Assembly: GCA_905147135.1 (NCBI GenBank)
Contig: LR990045.1
Span: 19,568,173-19,632,172, forward strand
Direction: 5' to 3'
DNA: 64,000 nucleotides
Origin: Blastobasis lacticolella
Taxonomy: Eukaryota > Arthropoda > Insecta > Lepidoptera > Blastobasidae
Below the pieces are notes generated by a model that searched no databases, was not told the DNA's origin, and worked only from the letters and a program-made list of their open reading frames with translations. Of this stretch, positions 48,847 through 61,200 are shown piece by piece. Numbering within the stretch: the stretch's first letter is position 1; each line of letters begins with the position of its first letter. The translations under genes were made by a program, and so were the position numbers.

Positions 48847-49427
48847 GTCACTTTGGAAAGCGGCAATTATTATAATTGATAATTTTGTATCAATCCAGAA
48901 GTATCACATTATTACCTTATTTATTTACCTTATTACTTTATTACATATATTTTTAAATTTAAAACCTGCAATAATATTAGTGGTAATTTCCACATTACTC
49001 ATAATATCAGCAATTCATTGTATTGTAGGATAGTGGAATTTTTATATTAAAATTGAGAAACGCATGTGCACTGTGCATTGTCCGTATGTGGACCACAGAC
49101 AGAAGGATGCTTGTAAACTTGTAACTACATTGGTTACCTTATCATTTAAACCAGTAGGGTCTAATAATAACACAAATAAATAGGTACTCAATATATTCAT
49201 GACATGGCGTAACAGTATGGACAGTTACCTAAATTAAATTGGCACTTAAACTATCATAATCATCATCATCATGTTTATGATTTTACAGAGGTGTTGATAT
49301 TTTTCTCACGATTATTGCCAATTCTAATTAGCATCACTTTGTGTTCACTCTATCGTGAAATTAATAAAATCATGCAAAATAAAAAATATACTTTAAAAGT
49401 TAAACATTAAGGGGAACCCTGCAGTCT
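48847..49427 (+). other. Unrecognised hydrophobic ORF pair (repeated at 51583-52163)
   Basis: 48847-49033 encodes MSLWKAAIIIIDNFVSIQK and two strongly hydrophobic stretches. From 49288, after a TTTTACAG, a second frame reads VLIFFSRLLPILISITLCSL then YREINKIMQNKKY to a TAA near 49410. This looks like membrane-protein coding sequence such as a receptor fragment, but I could not join the two parts by a valid splice, and I recognise no family. Confidence 0.25.
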
Positions 49428-49547
49428 TGCAGCAAAAAGATCTTTAATGTAAAGTTATATTGCATTTAATCTTATCATCATCACAGATGGCGCTATATTA
49501 GTTTGTCCAAGCATATTTATTTATTTATAAAAGACTTTCTTTCACAG

Positions 49548-50422
49548 ACAAATCAGCACAAATGGCAGATCCTATTCATAATTGTGGCCAGCGTGATGTT
49601 TCTCACCAACATTGCCTTCGTAGTCTTCGCGAAAGGTGTTGTGCAGCCTTGGAACTTCTATGGAGATGAAGGTCGGTATAAAACATTGAGGTATACCATA
49701 ATATTAGAATAACAATTTCAAAATTTATTAAAATAACTACCTTAGTGCTACTAAATATCGGCGGTACGGCAGATGTATGAAGAAAACCTGAGAATAGAAA
49801 ATGGTAAAATTACGATGAGAACTAAAAACCATAGGACTTTTGTACTGTCTCTTTCTCACAAAGTGTAATAAACCCTACAAACCAATCTCACACAGTAAAG
49901 AAGTCACAGTTGTAGACAAAAAACTAAATTTCAAAATGGCAACACTTAATTTCAATTTTAGCCGGGGGTCAGATATGTTTCTGGCAGTGTAACGTATTTT
50001 AATGACGACAAAACCGTAAAAATTTTTGATTTGTTAGAATAATTTTCCAAAATCGTTGAATTAAAATCTTGATGTCAATGTTCCGGTTGTGCTCTCGCAC
50101 ATGTGGGCCCGTGGTCAGGCTTGACCATGATCCAAGATTTGGCAAATCAGATCATTGCAATGTAGCGACTGCAATCTGACCTCTGTAACCCTGCTACCAG
50201 GGGAACCTGACTATATTGGATCATGATTACACATTCAGTCGCCTGAATGTGCAGGTTTCATCACGATGTTTGCCCTCACCGTAAGAGCATCAGTTACCAT
50301 TAAACTGATGTACATAACTCAAAAAAGAGTCAGTCACCTCTCGCTTATTTGTTTCAGATGAAGAAAACGAAACATACTCCTTGAACGAGAAGAACAGAGC
50401 GCCGGCAGAAAAAGCACGATGA
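49548..50422 (+). pseudogene. Second copy of gene B exons 10 and 11
   Basis: 49548-49671 and 50358-50422 are exact copies of 46812-46935 and 47622-47686, with the same acceptor, donor and stop codon. They are not preceded by exons 1-9 of their own. They could be spliced to exon 9 (45447) as alternative last exons giving the same protein, be an unused by-product of the duplication, or be an assembly artefact. Confidence 0.85.
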
Positions 50423-52206
50423 CATCACTTGTTTGCTCTTATTTTAAGAAAATCTAGAGAGATTAGTTGTAAGAAACTAAGTAAATAACATTTAGTCTTT
50501 TCTGTATAACAATTCCGCACACTCACCCTATACCTACAAACAATACCTTCTCGCTAAATGTTGGCGTATTCTACCAAATCCTGAATTTTTAAGTTAATCA
50601 TAGAAGCAAGCGGGCCACGTGATGTGGTCAATGTTGTGTATGGACAGTAGCGTTGCCCACCTAGGAGTGTTCAGGGCGTTTCGACCCGGCCTGGTTTTGG
50701 GCCACGGGCTAAAACGACTGATGCATTAAATTTAATATTTTTGATCAGGCGTTTGGGCCCACAGTTACAAATGTCCTTAGAAATGGTTTTAGGACAATCT
50801 AGGAAACCATTTTTTAGAATTTTTAACTGCGGGCCCAAACACCTGAGGAAAAATAATAATTTAATTATCAGGCGTTTCGGCCCGCGGGCCAAAATCAGAC
50901 TGGTTGAAATGCCCGAAGACAAATCCAGGGACAGGTTGCTGCAGCAATGTAAATGCTACACCCTCAGCCAAAGCCAGGGTGCCACGGAGTACTGGAGACC
51001 TTACTCACGGACAGGACAGATTGGCTGCGGTATTCTGTAAGGTGGAAGATTCCCAAGTCGGGAGGCTTGGGATGCTCTACAATTTCTATTTTACCCAGGT
51101 CTTAGGCCTAAACATAACGGTAACCTACCCTACACCTCATCTACACCTCCCTTATATTTCTCCTACACCGCCCCTACACCTACCCTTCAACTGGGTACGA
51201 ATGGGAATTTCATTTCCAGTAGATTTTGTTCCCAATCGTACTCGTACTCGTACCAATGGCTTACGATGCGAGCTTGTCGGAGACAGGGCGAAGTGGAGAT
51301 CTGAGAGCAGACCGCTAGTATGATGATAATGAAGACCAGGTTTTATGTCCATGCTCAGTCATTATTTGTTTAGATACTGACGTATAGTATGTTAGAGGCA
51401 TGTCAGTATTATAGCGTTCAGACATTCGACCCTTGGCGGACCATAGCCCTTCGCGTGCCGCGCGGGGACAACCGGGACATTACACCAAGATGATGATGAC
51501 GATACTCGAAAGGATCGATAGTGTAATTCGTAGCCCTTATGGGAGACGGGTGTGAGAGTGTGTCTATAATAATTTTATAAATGTCACTTTGGAAAGCGGC
51601 AATTATTATAATTGATAATTTTGTATCAATCCAGAAGTATCACATTATTACCTTATTTATTTACCTTATTACTTTATTACATATATTTTTAAATTTAAAA
51701 CCTGCAATAATATTAGTGGTAATTTCCACATTACTCATAATATCAGCAATTCATTGTATTGTAGGATAGTGGAATTTTTATATTAAAATTGAGAAACGCA
51801 TGTGCACTGTGCATTGTCCGTATGTGGACCACAGACAGAAGGATGCTTGTAAACTTGTAACTACATTGGTTACCTTATCATTTAAACCAGTAGGGTCTAA
51901 TAATAACACAAATAAATAGGTACTCAATATATTCATGACATGGCGTAACAGTATGGACAGTTACCTAAATTAAATTGGCACTTAAACTATCATAATCATC
52001 ATCATCATGTTTATGATTTTACAGAGGTGTTGATATTTTTCTCACGATTATTGCCAATTCTAATTAGCATCACTTTGTGTTCACTCTATCGTGAAATTAA
52101 TAAAATCATGCAAAATAAAAAATATACTTTAAAAGTTAAACATTAAGGGGAACCCTGCAGTCTTGCAGCAAAAAGATCTTTAATGTAAAGTTATATTGCA
52201 TTTAAT

Positions 52207-52434
52207 CTTATCATCATCACAGTGCATAACAGTCCACTGCAAGACTAAGGACATCTCCCACGAAAGGGCAGGATATTGCCATAATCTGAAATATGGAACA
52301 ATGGAAAACGCTGCTGCCCATTTTCCAGCCTACGGCGACTAGATAGTTCGTCTTGAAAACAGTATTCGTCTTGTACGACAACCACGAATGTAAAGAGTTT
52401 GGTGCTATTCTACTCTGCCGGACACCACACGGCC
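52207..52434 (+). mobile_element. Repeat family A at the right edge of the duplication
   Basis: TCATCATCACAG, then AACAGTCCACTGCAAGACTA, GCTGCTGCCCATTTTCCAGC and CTCTGCCGGACACCACACGG. The duplication junction falls after its first dozen bases. Confidence 0.8.
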
Positions 52435-55281
52435 AATACCCCGTTTACACCACAGGGCGGAATATACCGCGACGGGATACCAATTAGCAACCAAGACTAT
52501 TCAATTAGTCTCACAGTCACCAGTGAAACCTCCTTCGCAAAACGGTACACATAGCGAATGACGAGCTCGTTGCGGTGCTGAAGTTTGACTAGCCTCAACG
52601 TATGAAAAGGTCACACATCTAGTTCTGGAACTCTGCGAGCACTCCTTAGTCATTGATCAATGGTCTCGCTAACACAATACTACTATACCAGTGCCACTTA
52701 TTTCCTCTGCCTCAGCATGCACCACATAAATACGGTGCAAGATGTGCAATGAGCTCAGTCCCGAAGTCTTTTCTTTACACTGTAAATGGGGTTCTACAAA
52801 AAGCACGTCAGCAGGTACTTCAAAAGCCAGCACCGTAACGCTCCCCTTAGGTTGCAGATGTCCTGGACGACAGGGCGGTTACCATCAGGTGGAACAAAGA
52901 AAGTAACAACTCAAAAACTGTACTTGGACATAATGGTACCACAAAACAACAACTAATGACTTAATATTAAATATCATCCAGGTCAATTCCGCCTTCTGTC
53001 AGGGTCCGCTTTCCTGCGCTTTTTCCTCCAATTTGCACGGTTATGGACCTAATATTAAATGTCGGCGTTAATGTCCCGGTTGTGCTCTGGCGCATGAGGG
53101 CCTTGACGCCATCCACGACTTTGCGGATCAGGTAATAACATTGCGAAAGCCATCTGACCCCGTGACCCTGCTACCAGGGGAACCTACCAGATTAGATTAT
53201 GGTTACACATTCAGTCGCCTGAATGTGCAGGTTTCGTTACGATATTTTGCCTCGCCATAAGAGCATCGCAACTAATGCGCATAACTCATAAAATAATGAT
53301 TGTTACATGGCTGCACTGAGTTTGGAATCCTGTACCTGCTTACAACTCTGACCTCTCAACAACCGCCGGTCCTTTCCTTTTGTCTCTGATATTAAAGTAA
53401 TTGCATGAAACGTAGATGTTATGGGCGACAGTGACCTACATCTTCCCTTTAGATTAGCTATCCGTTCCTTGTCATTGACCTGCATACAGATATTATTATT
53501 ATGTACCTCAGTCAAATATTTGAACATTTGTTTGGAATTGTAGTTACACTTTGCATTAGTCGCATCACAAATAGGTACCACAAAGTGTTTGTTGTCATAT
53601 CCATTATACGATAACGATATTAATATCCATTCATCGCTCATACATTTTGTTCGTGCTCCAAATGGAAAGGTCCTCTGTATTTTGCTGTCAACATTAAGCA
53701 AAATAACGTAAGCATCCCAATTATAAATGGGCTACATCCCTTTCAAAAACTATTTCAATAGTAGGTAGTGAATATTCCAGCCCTTGCAACACGTCGCTAC
53801 AAGAGTAATAGATTGTCATTATTAGTAAGTATTTTATTATGGTAAGTAACGTTCAGTAATGTATAATAATTATGATAAAGCGGTTTTGTTTTGTGTATCT
53901 ATCAGCAAATAAATGAACAGACGCAACGAAAACTAAGAGCATTAGAGACAGAAGATACAGTTTTAGAATTGCTTTTGAAACAGTTCGAATAGAACATACA
54001 ATAAAACCTAAAAATATGCATTATGTTATGCGAGGTTTTCCATCTGGAAAACATTATATAGCTGGCAAAACCAAGGGAGTCTAAAGACGAATGAAAGGAT
54101 AAAGTGAATGTCAAACATGACTATTATGATAAATCCTAGTCATATTACCGGTGGTGGAGGTCTCTATCAAGTCCGTCTACGCCTACGTGTTGTGTTCCCA
54201 ATTAAAGTATGAAGTAGCCAGAATAACTAACAATATGATGTACGAGTATGTAAGTAGTCTATCAGTTATCATAACAAAAACTTTGCTTACTTTGGGTTTA
54301 GATGGCGTTGGGTGATTTTGTTCTAGCATATTTTATTTATTTATGTCAGTTGCTCGGATATTTAAAAACATATTTTCTAGGGAGGCACTTGGTCCAGCGG
54401 GCCACGTTATGTAAAGTGGTTACAATTGTTCAGGATGTCTGCATCGTAAGGGGAGCGCATGCAGTGCCGGCCTTTTAAGTAATGCTTTATTTCATTCCTG
54501 TGTTACACCAATAGCAAAGAAACCAACAGCTAGATATCTATACGAGTTATATCGACACTATAAGTATGTGCATATCAATAAACTCTGTTTTACAACCAAT
54601 ATCTGCACTAGTAACGCACTTTATTGCAATAATTTTAATATATAAAGAGTTAATGGGAGTACCTATGTGACATCGTTTTCAAGGTTTTGATACTACTCGT
54701 ACATTCAGGTTAAAGCTATAATAACATTTTAAGTATTTTGGCTGCAATTAGCAATATTTTAATATAAAATGCTGTCTTAAATCGTTCATAAAAACTTAAT
54801 ACCATAGTTGTAGTTAAATTTAGGGGTTGGTAGTTAAATGACAAATAAATAAACTACTTATCTACTTTAATATATACTTATTATACATATAGTGACACCC
54901 AGCTTTTAACAGAAATTTAAATTCATCATTTTCATTTCTGCACGGCCAGTATTCGAACCCGGGACCTTTTGCAGACTTTGGTTAACCACTGAACCACTTA
55001 GGTCGTCAATGTCTAACGTCTTCGTCAAAGTTTTTCCTAAATTCTGCTCTGAAAGACACCATACTGGTTTTGAGATATTTGATCACATTCTAAATAATTC
55101 AAAACATGCAACAATTTGTACACTGCCACATCTTGTCCCAATTTTACCATCAAAGTTGTGCGTTCAGTTTACTTAAGATTTAGAAGCTACACACTACCGT
55201 ATTAATCAAACAAATTTATATCATTCCGTAGTTGATAATGTAATTCAATTTATAGCAGACTGATCTAAAACGGAGGCAACA
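52435..55281. other. Intergenic region between gene B and gene C
   Basis: LINE tail fragment (about 52980-53040, minus: GTCAGGGTCCGCTTTCCTGC), SINE B (53060-53375, minus), an unrecognised minus-strand ORF (53390-53701), and SINE M pieces (54225-54345 plus; 54890-55015 minus). The 270 bases before 55282 should contain the gene C promoter. Confidence 0.6.
53390..53701 (-). other. Unrecognised ORF, possible gene or transposon fragment
   Basis: Minus-strand open frame of 132 codons in total; the last 30 fall in a SINE B. The first ~100 have balanced composition: TFPFGARTKCMSDEWILISL, KHFVVPICDATNAKCNYNSK, FKYLTEVHNNNICMQVNDKE. An acceptor-like TGTTGACAG lies at its 5' end on that strand. I do not recognise the family; it could be an old transposon exon. 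Confidence 0.3.
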
Positions 55282-58200
55282 ATGAATGTGGAAGAGGAAA
55301 AACGAAATGGAAAGTATGAGAAAGTGCCAATCGAGGAAAGAAATTATAAAGGTAAGTAAAATAATAATAATAATACAGTGCAGTGTAAAATGTGGCCTAC
55401 GACGTAAGGATGCTGAACACAAGGTGAAGTGGATGAACAAAGTAATAATGTGGATCAGGCAAAAGTATTTGATTTGGACTATGACATGGAATCGTTCAAG
55501 AGGTATATTAGGGGTCTCTTTGGAGGCTTACTGATGCCCATAAGCGGCGGTGACGACTTTCCATCAGGTGGCCCGCGTTTGACTGCTTTTCTGCCGACTA
55601 ACAAAAAAAAGTTAGGATAGACGCTAAGATGGTAATGATTATCCTATCGATTGGTGATTTATAATTACAGGTACGTCCTGTATTTTACTGTATGCATCTT
55701 AATATCTTTAAAAATACATAGTTTACATTAAGCATATTTTTAAATAATTGGTTACATTTGCACCGTAGGCACGAATGTTTAATGTACCCCTTCTACCAGT
55801 ATTTGATTTCCATTATAATTAGTTTACATTTTCGGGCTTAACCACTTTTGATTTAAAAATAAATATCAGCATAATCAATCCCTATTCCATAATTTCAGAT
55901 GACGAACAAGAAGAAATCCCAAAATATGGATACGGTGTCCGTCACGTTCAAGCACTCACTTACTTTATTTGTATAACAGTAATATTTATAGCTCGTGGCC
56001 ACATTGGCGTCAGTATTGTAGCTATGGTGGATCCAGCAGTATATCGTAATGATACTGCTAATGTTACTGAAATAATGATTTCGGGTAATGATAGTAGTAC
56101 AGAAAGTAATAATCTAACAACCGATATGCCAGACTTAGAAATGGCCAAATTGGACTCAAATGATTCAATTGTACAACATCCAATTCCCATAACTAACCAG
56201 TTATTGACGAATATGTCCTACGATAATAAATCTATAGAAACAAATTTTCAATACATAAATGAAAGCAAAGTGGATATTCATGAAAATAATTCCAATGTGA
56301 TTTATAAAGTGTCAAAGAGATTGAATGAAAATTTAAATGGTGCATCTAATATTTTCAGGGTAAGAATGATTTAATTGGTATTGAAAACATGTAAAGGTAG
56401 TTGATATACAATATACATAGATAATGGAAACCAGAACCGATGGCCAATGGCAATACCAGCAATCAAAGCGCAAAACGGCATCCTATGAAATAGACCAACA
56501 ACGTTGTAAAGGTCTCAAGGACCCGATGCAAGCAAGAGACTTAAACATAATCGGTTGTTCAACAGTGGGCGTCTGTCTAACGATGATGATGATGATGATG
56601 AAATTATATTTCTTCACTTTAATGGTTTCCACTGATACAAAATTTGATGATTTACAATCAGCGGGTACTAAATGTTTCAGAGATATCTGTGGCCGAAGTA
56701 CATCCAGGAATACATCCTAGGCTCATTCTTTGTTGGATACTTCATTATGATGTTTCCCATGGGCTTAATCTGTCATCGATATGGCGGAAAGCTACCTCTG
56801 CAGATCTGTTTATTTGTTAATGGCATCGTCTCGTTACTAACACCATGGACTATTGCTTGGGTAAGATTTTATTCAATTTTTCATAGTGCGTAACCATAGT
56901 AGTGTTTGACGAGTATTAGTAACCTAAATGTATGAATAGTGTATATTATGGGCGACACCGATATATACTATGTCTGCTCGGTTGTTACTGCCTAGCATCA
57001 AAATATCTGTTATCAATAACTCATAGATATATAAGCTTAGCTTAGTTTTTTAGGTAACATATTAGAAAATCAAAACTTCGTTGAAGAATTTTTATGAAAC
57101 TTCTAATGGTCATTGGTTCAAAAGTTCAACTGACTAAAGTCTAGAATACCAACGTTTAAATTATCTATTTCACTATTGATCAAATCGTTCAAAGGCAAAA
57201 ATGATTAATTACAAACTGGTTTAACTTAAAAAGTTCTAAAGAATTTCAATCGATTAATTAGCGTATAACGCCGGTTAATTGGTTCTGGTGGTTGTCTGTG
57301 ACCTTGACCTTGTTTTTTGATAGATTAGATTTTGGGATAAAAAAATCATTAATTACTGATCTAGATTTACAACCCGCGACCTCAGGATCAGGAATCAAAC
57401 TCTCAAACCATTAGACTGAGGAAGGGAAACAAAACACTGAGGACATTTGCGATTATACAATTTGATAAGGAATGATTTAGTACTTTAACATTGCTTCTAG
57501 CAACATTTTGTCAGTCGTCCATTTGATGAAATATATATTTAGATTATAAACTCCGCTAAATAAAACATTTGATATTTAACATATTTTTATTTCATTTGTT
57601 GTACTTTCAAAATTTGCTCACTGAATTTCGAATTTTCTAGATAAGATAAGATAAAATGAGACGAGACGAGACGAGATAATATAGGATAATATTTATTAAT
57701 AACACTGGTTACAAGTCAAAGCCATTTTGCAAGGGGTAAAAATCCAATACATTAATTAATTTTACAATAGGTATTATCGGTACATTGAAACTCAATATTA
57801 ATTACGTTATGCCACAACATAAAATAAAATAGTTGTAATTATATTAATGTCACTAATATAAAATTTGCAAAAATAAATGTCAAAATATAAATTTTTTAAT
57901 ACTTTTTTTACTTTGATTTCATTTCAATACTTAATTTTAGACACATGTCCATAGTGTAGTACAAAATAAAAATAAAAATAATAAAATGAAAAACTTTAAT
58001 CTAAACGTCTAGCAGTTTGGTCCAGCAAAGAGCACTTGCACTTGCACTACCCTTTACTGAACAAAACCGGCCTAGATCCTATACGCTAAGCCACATCGTT
58101 CCAGTGCCTAACAATAGGCAATAGGGTTCAGGAGACCACTGGCGCTGCCCAGGATCCCTGCTGTGTTTTATAATGCTCTGTGAATTTATACATGAGTATA

Positions 58201-61200
58201 AGGATATTTATCACCTTTGTTGCCGTCACTTGCCATGTTTAAACCTGAGGAATTAGCCCGATCGTGTATCTATTTCCGCCGCTTAATTCTGGCGTTGTTG
58301 TATTTATATATACGTATTTACCATTTCAGGGTGGTTGGAAAGCGGCAAGCGCTTGCCGTATCATGCAAGGGCTGTCACAAAGCGGAACATACCCTGGCAC
58401 TATGAGTCTTTTAGCTGCTTGGATACCCATAAGCGAGCGAGGCAGCCTCAGTACATACGTATTTACTGGTAAGTTTGTCGCGCTACGCCCGGTCTAGGAC
58501 CTGGGTAAGCCATCGGGTGTAGGCGGTTAAAAATAGGAGCTGTGATTATGGAAGCAGGTGGTGGAACTGTAACCCTCGGGTGAGCAAGCTGTAAAAGGTT
58601 TTTTTAAATTGGACTAGCCAGGCATTTGACCGACACCTCACCTGGTGATAAACGACGATGCGGCCGATGATGGAGCATGCCTGTCTAGGAATAGCCTATT
58701 CACTCTAGCCTTGAAGGTTATATTAGCATTGACTTTTTTTTAAGGTTTAAGGCAAGCGGGCCACCTGATGGAAAGTGGTCACCACTGCCTATAGACATTA
58801 GCAACACCAAGAGTATCGCTAATGCGTTGCCCACCTGTATAACACGTTGCTCTGGCAGCAAAAAGCAAATGCCACTCCACTGCCAAAGCCACGGTTCCCC
58901 AAATCCCCACCCCATGGAGCACTGGAAACCTTACTCACCGGCAGAAACACAATACTATTTAAAAGAGTATTATTTAGCTGCGATATTCTGTAAGGTGGAG
59001 ATACTTCCCCAGTCGGGCGGCTCCAATTCGAACGAGATACCCCGCTATGCCCTACATTCTTAAACGTAACACTATTTAAACAATAAATACACTATTGTCG
59101 AGTGATATTTGTAAATCACCTTTAGTTTAGTTTCGTATAATCTGTAGGTTAGTTATGATTTTTTTGCCAAATGCCAAATGTCAAGTTTATTTGCTCTATT
59201 TCTTTTACAGGCGTTGTGGTGATTATAATAATTTTTTATTTTATAGGCACTGTGGTTGGGACTGTCGTTGGGTTCCAGGTTGGTGGGTTCCTAGCCGGCA
59301 GTAGCTGGGGCTGGCCTTCGATGTTTTGGTTTACTGGTGTCTCATGTCTATTGGGTTTCGCCCTATTAACAGTATTTGGGTCCAATACTCCATTGGATCA
59401 CAAACTCATCAGCGAGGAAGAGAAGCATTTCATTGCTGGCCATTCAAGAGGTGCCACTGTTACGGTAAGTAAATAATAAGTTTGAGAACACGAATGGTAT
59501 GTTACTTGAAGTATCTCAATGTATCGATGGCTTTGTTAAAGTTTGATAAATATTAAGATTAAGCTGTCCTGGTAGACGAGATTGTTGGGACCTGCTGGCG
59601 GGCCTCATGTTAGTGATAGTGTTATTGTTAAAGTTAACGCTTTTTAGGTGACCAATGACATTTCTCATACTTTGGACTCGGATCGTTGATATCATGTAAG
59701 GTAAATTCAGTTTCGGTCCACGTCGGTGAGTGTAATTGTATTTTGACAATCGTGGCTTTTTTACTTATAAGTTTTTTCTTTTATAAGGATATCATAATAT
59801 AGTTGTGGTTTCTGAGACAGTACAGGATATTATATCCTGTACTGTCTCAGAAACCACAACAAAAATCAAGAAGTAGGAACTAACTTTGTTCCAGACCTTT
59901 CCTAACCCTTCAACTAGCAGCCACCATTTGGCATTTTTGTCTAAACAAGCAGTGGGGTAAGATGACAGCAGAGACAAAAAATAAAATTGTCTAGATAAAC
60001 ATGGGATAAACCAATAAAATAAAAAGTTACAGACTACTAAGAGCACGTACTAGTCTCACAGAATCATAATAAAAAAAATACGGTTACGAGCACGGCACGG
60101 CCCTACACTGATCAACAAATCCTATTAACAATCGACTTTTTCTTGTATCCACAGTTAATTTGAACTGTCATTTTCCTTACAGAAGCGCAGTATACCTTGG
60201 ATGGAAATATTCAAGTGTAAGCATGTCTGGGCTACTTTCGCGGGCCACATAGGCAGCTCTGTAACCTTCTTCTTTCTCTTCACGCAAGTGTCTTCGTACT
60301 TGCACTACATTCTCAAGTTCGATGTTCGTAATGTAAGTCAAATTTGGTGTAAGAGTATTTTATTATGCTACGCAGTGATAATCGAGCAGGGCTACCTGTT
60401 AGTTGGGCTACTAAATGATGGTAAATGATAACATCTAGTATGCATTGAACAAAATAAAATAAACAAAATGAAGAACCGCAGTTGCGTTGTCACTGTGAGG
60501 TCTAAGATTAAATGGCTCATGCCTGCGCCTACTTGCGCTAGCTATCTTACCTTCAAACCGGAACACAAAACTCCTGGCCATGTTACTTGACGTCAGACAT
60601 TGATAAAACTTATCTTAACACGACATAAGATTTATGTTAAGATGGCAAGTGACTTTTTATTCATCATTTTACTTTACACTTCTAAGTACTGCAGCTCTAC
60701 GAACACGCTACTAGTACTGCGGCCCTATTCATATTCCAGCTTTGGTCAATCGCGAATTTCATTATTCTTATCTATTTCTGCCGTCAAGCAACAATGCTTG
60801 CATTGCCGTGTCCCGGTTTGAAGGATAAGGTAGCCAGCGATATTACAGGCATGAGACATTTTGTCATAGTACCTACTTACAGTGACGACGCACCCGCAGT
60901 TCTACATTTTTCTTGTCTGCAACATAAATGCATGAATGTTTATAGGTGACAATTACCACTTACCAGCAGGTGGACTGTCTGCTCTTATGTCAGAGCATAG
61001 TAGAAAAAGAACGTATTTTAGTTTTGGACAATCGCATATTTGGCCAAATGAGTCTATTGGCCTTTTGTGTTTTGGTCACATGCGTCGAATAACTCTATAC
61101 TGTCAAATATTAACTGGTTTTAAAATATCTCGTTTATTTGTTTCAGAGCGGGATTCTGTCGTCCTTGCCATACATAGCAAGCATATTTTCATCGATATTG

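Larger units (their letters stand above)
46751..52222 (+). repeat. Direct tandem duplication, two 2,736-bp units
   Basis: Unit 1 is 46751-49486 and unit 2 is 49487-52222. Every stretch I compared is identical, including all ORFs, a SINE B, a MITE and a short ATC microsatellite. Each unit begins ATGGCGCTATATTAGTTTGT and ends ATCATCATCACAG; the bases CAG are shared at the join. Unit 2 is followed by repeat family A, of which unit 1 keeps only the first few bases. Confidence 0.95.
58469..59246 (+). other. Gene C intron 4
   Basis: Family L LINE tail (about 58620-58715, minus) followed by a full SINE C on the minus strand (58736-59062). Confidence 0.75.

Noticed and set aside
53902..54114. 70-codon minus-strand ORF
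   Set aside because: No recognisable motif, AT-rich, no splice or start context.
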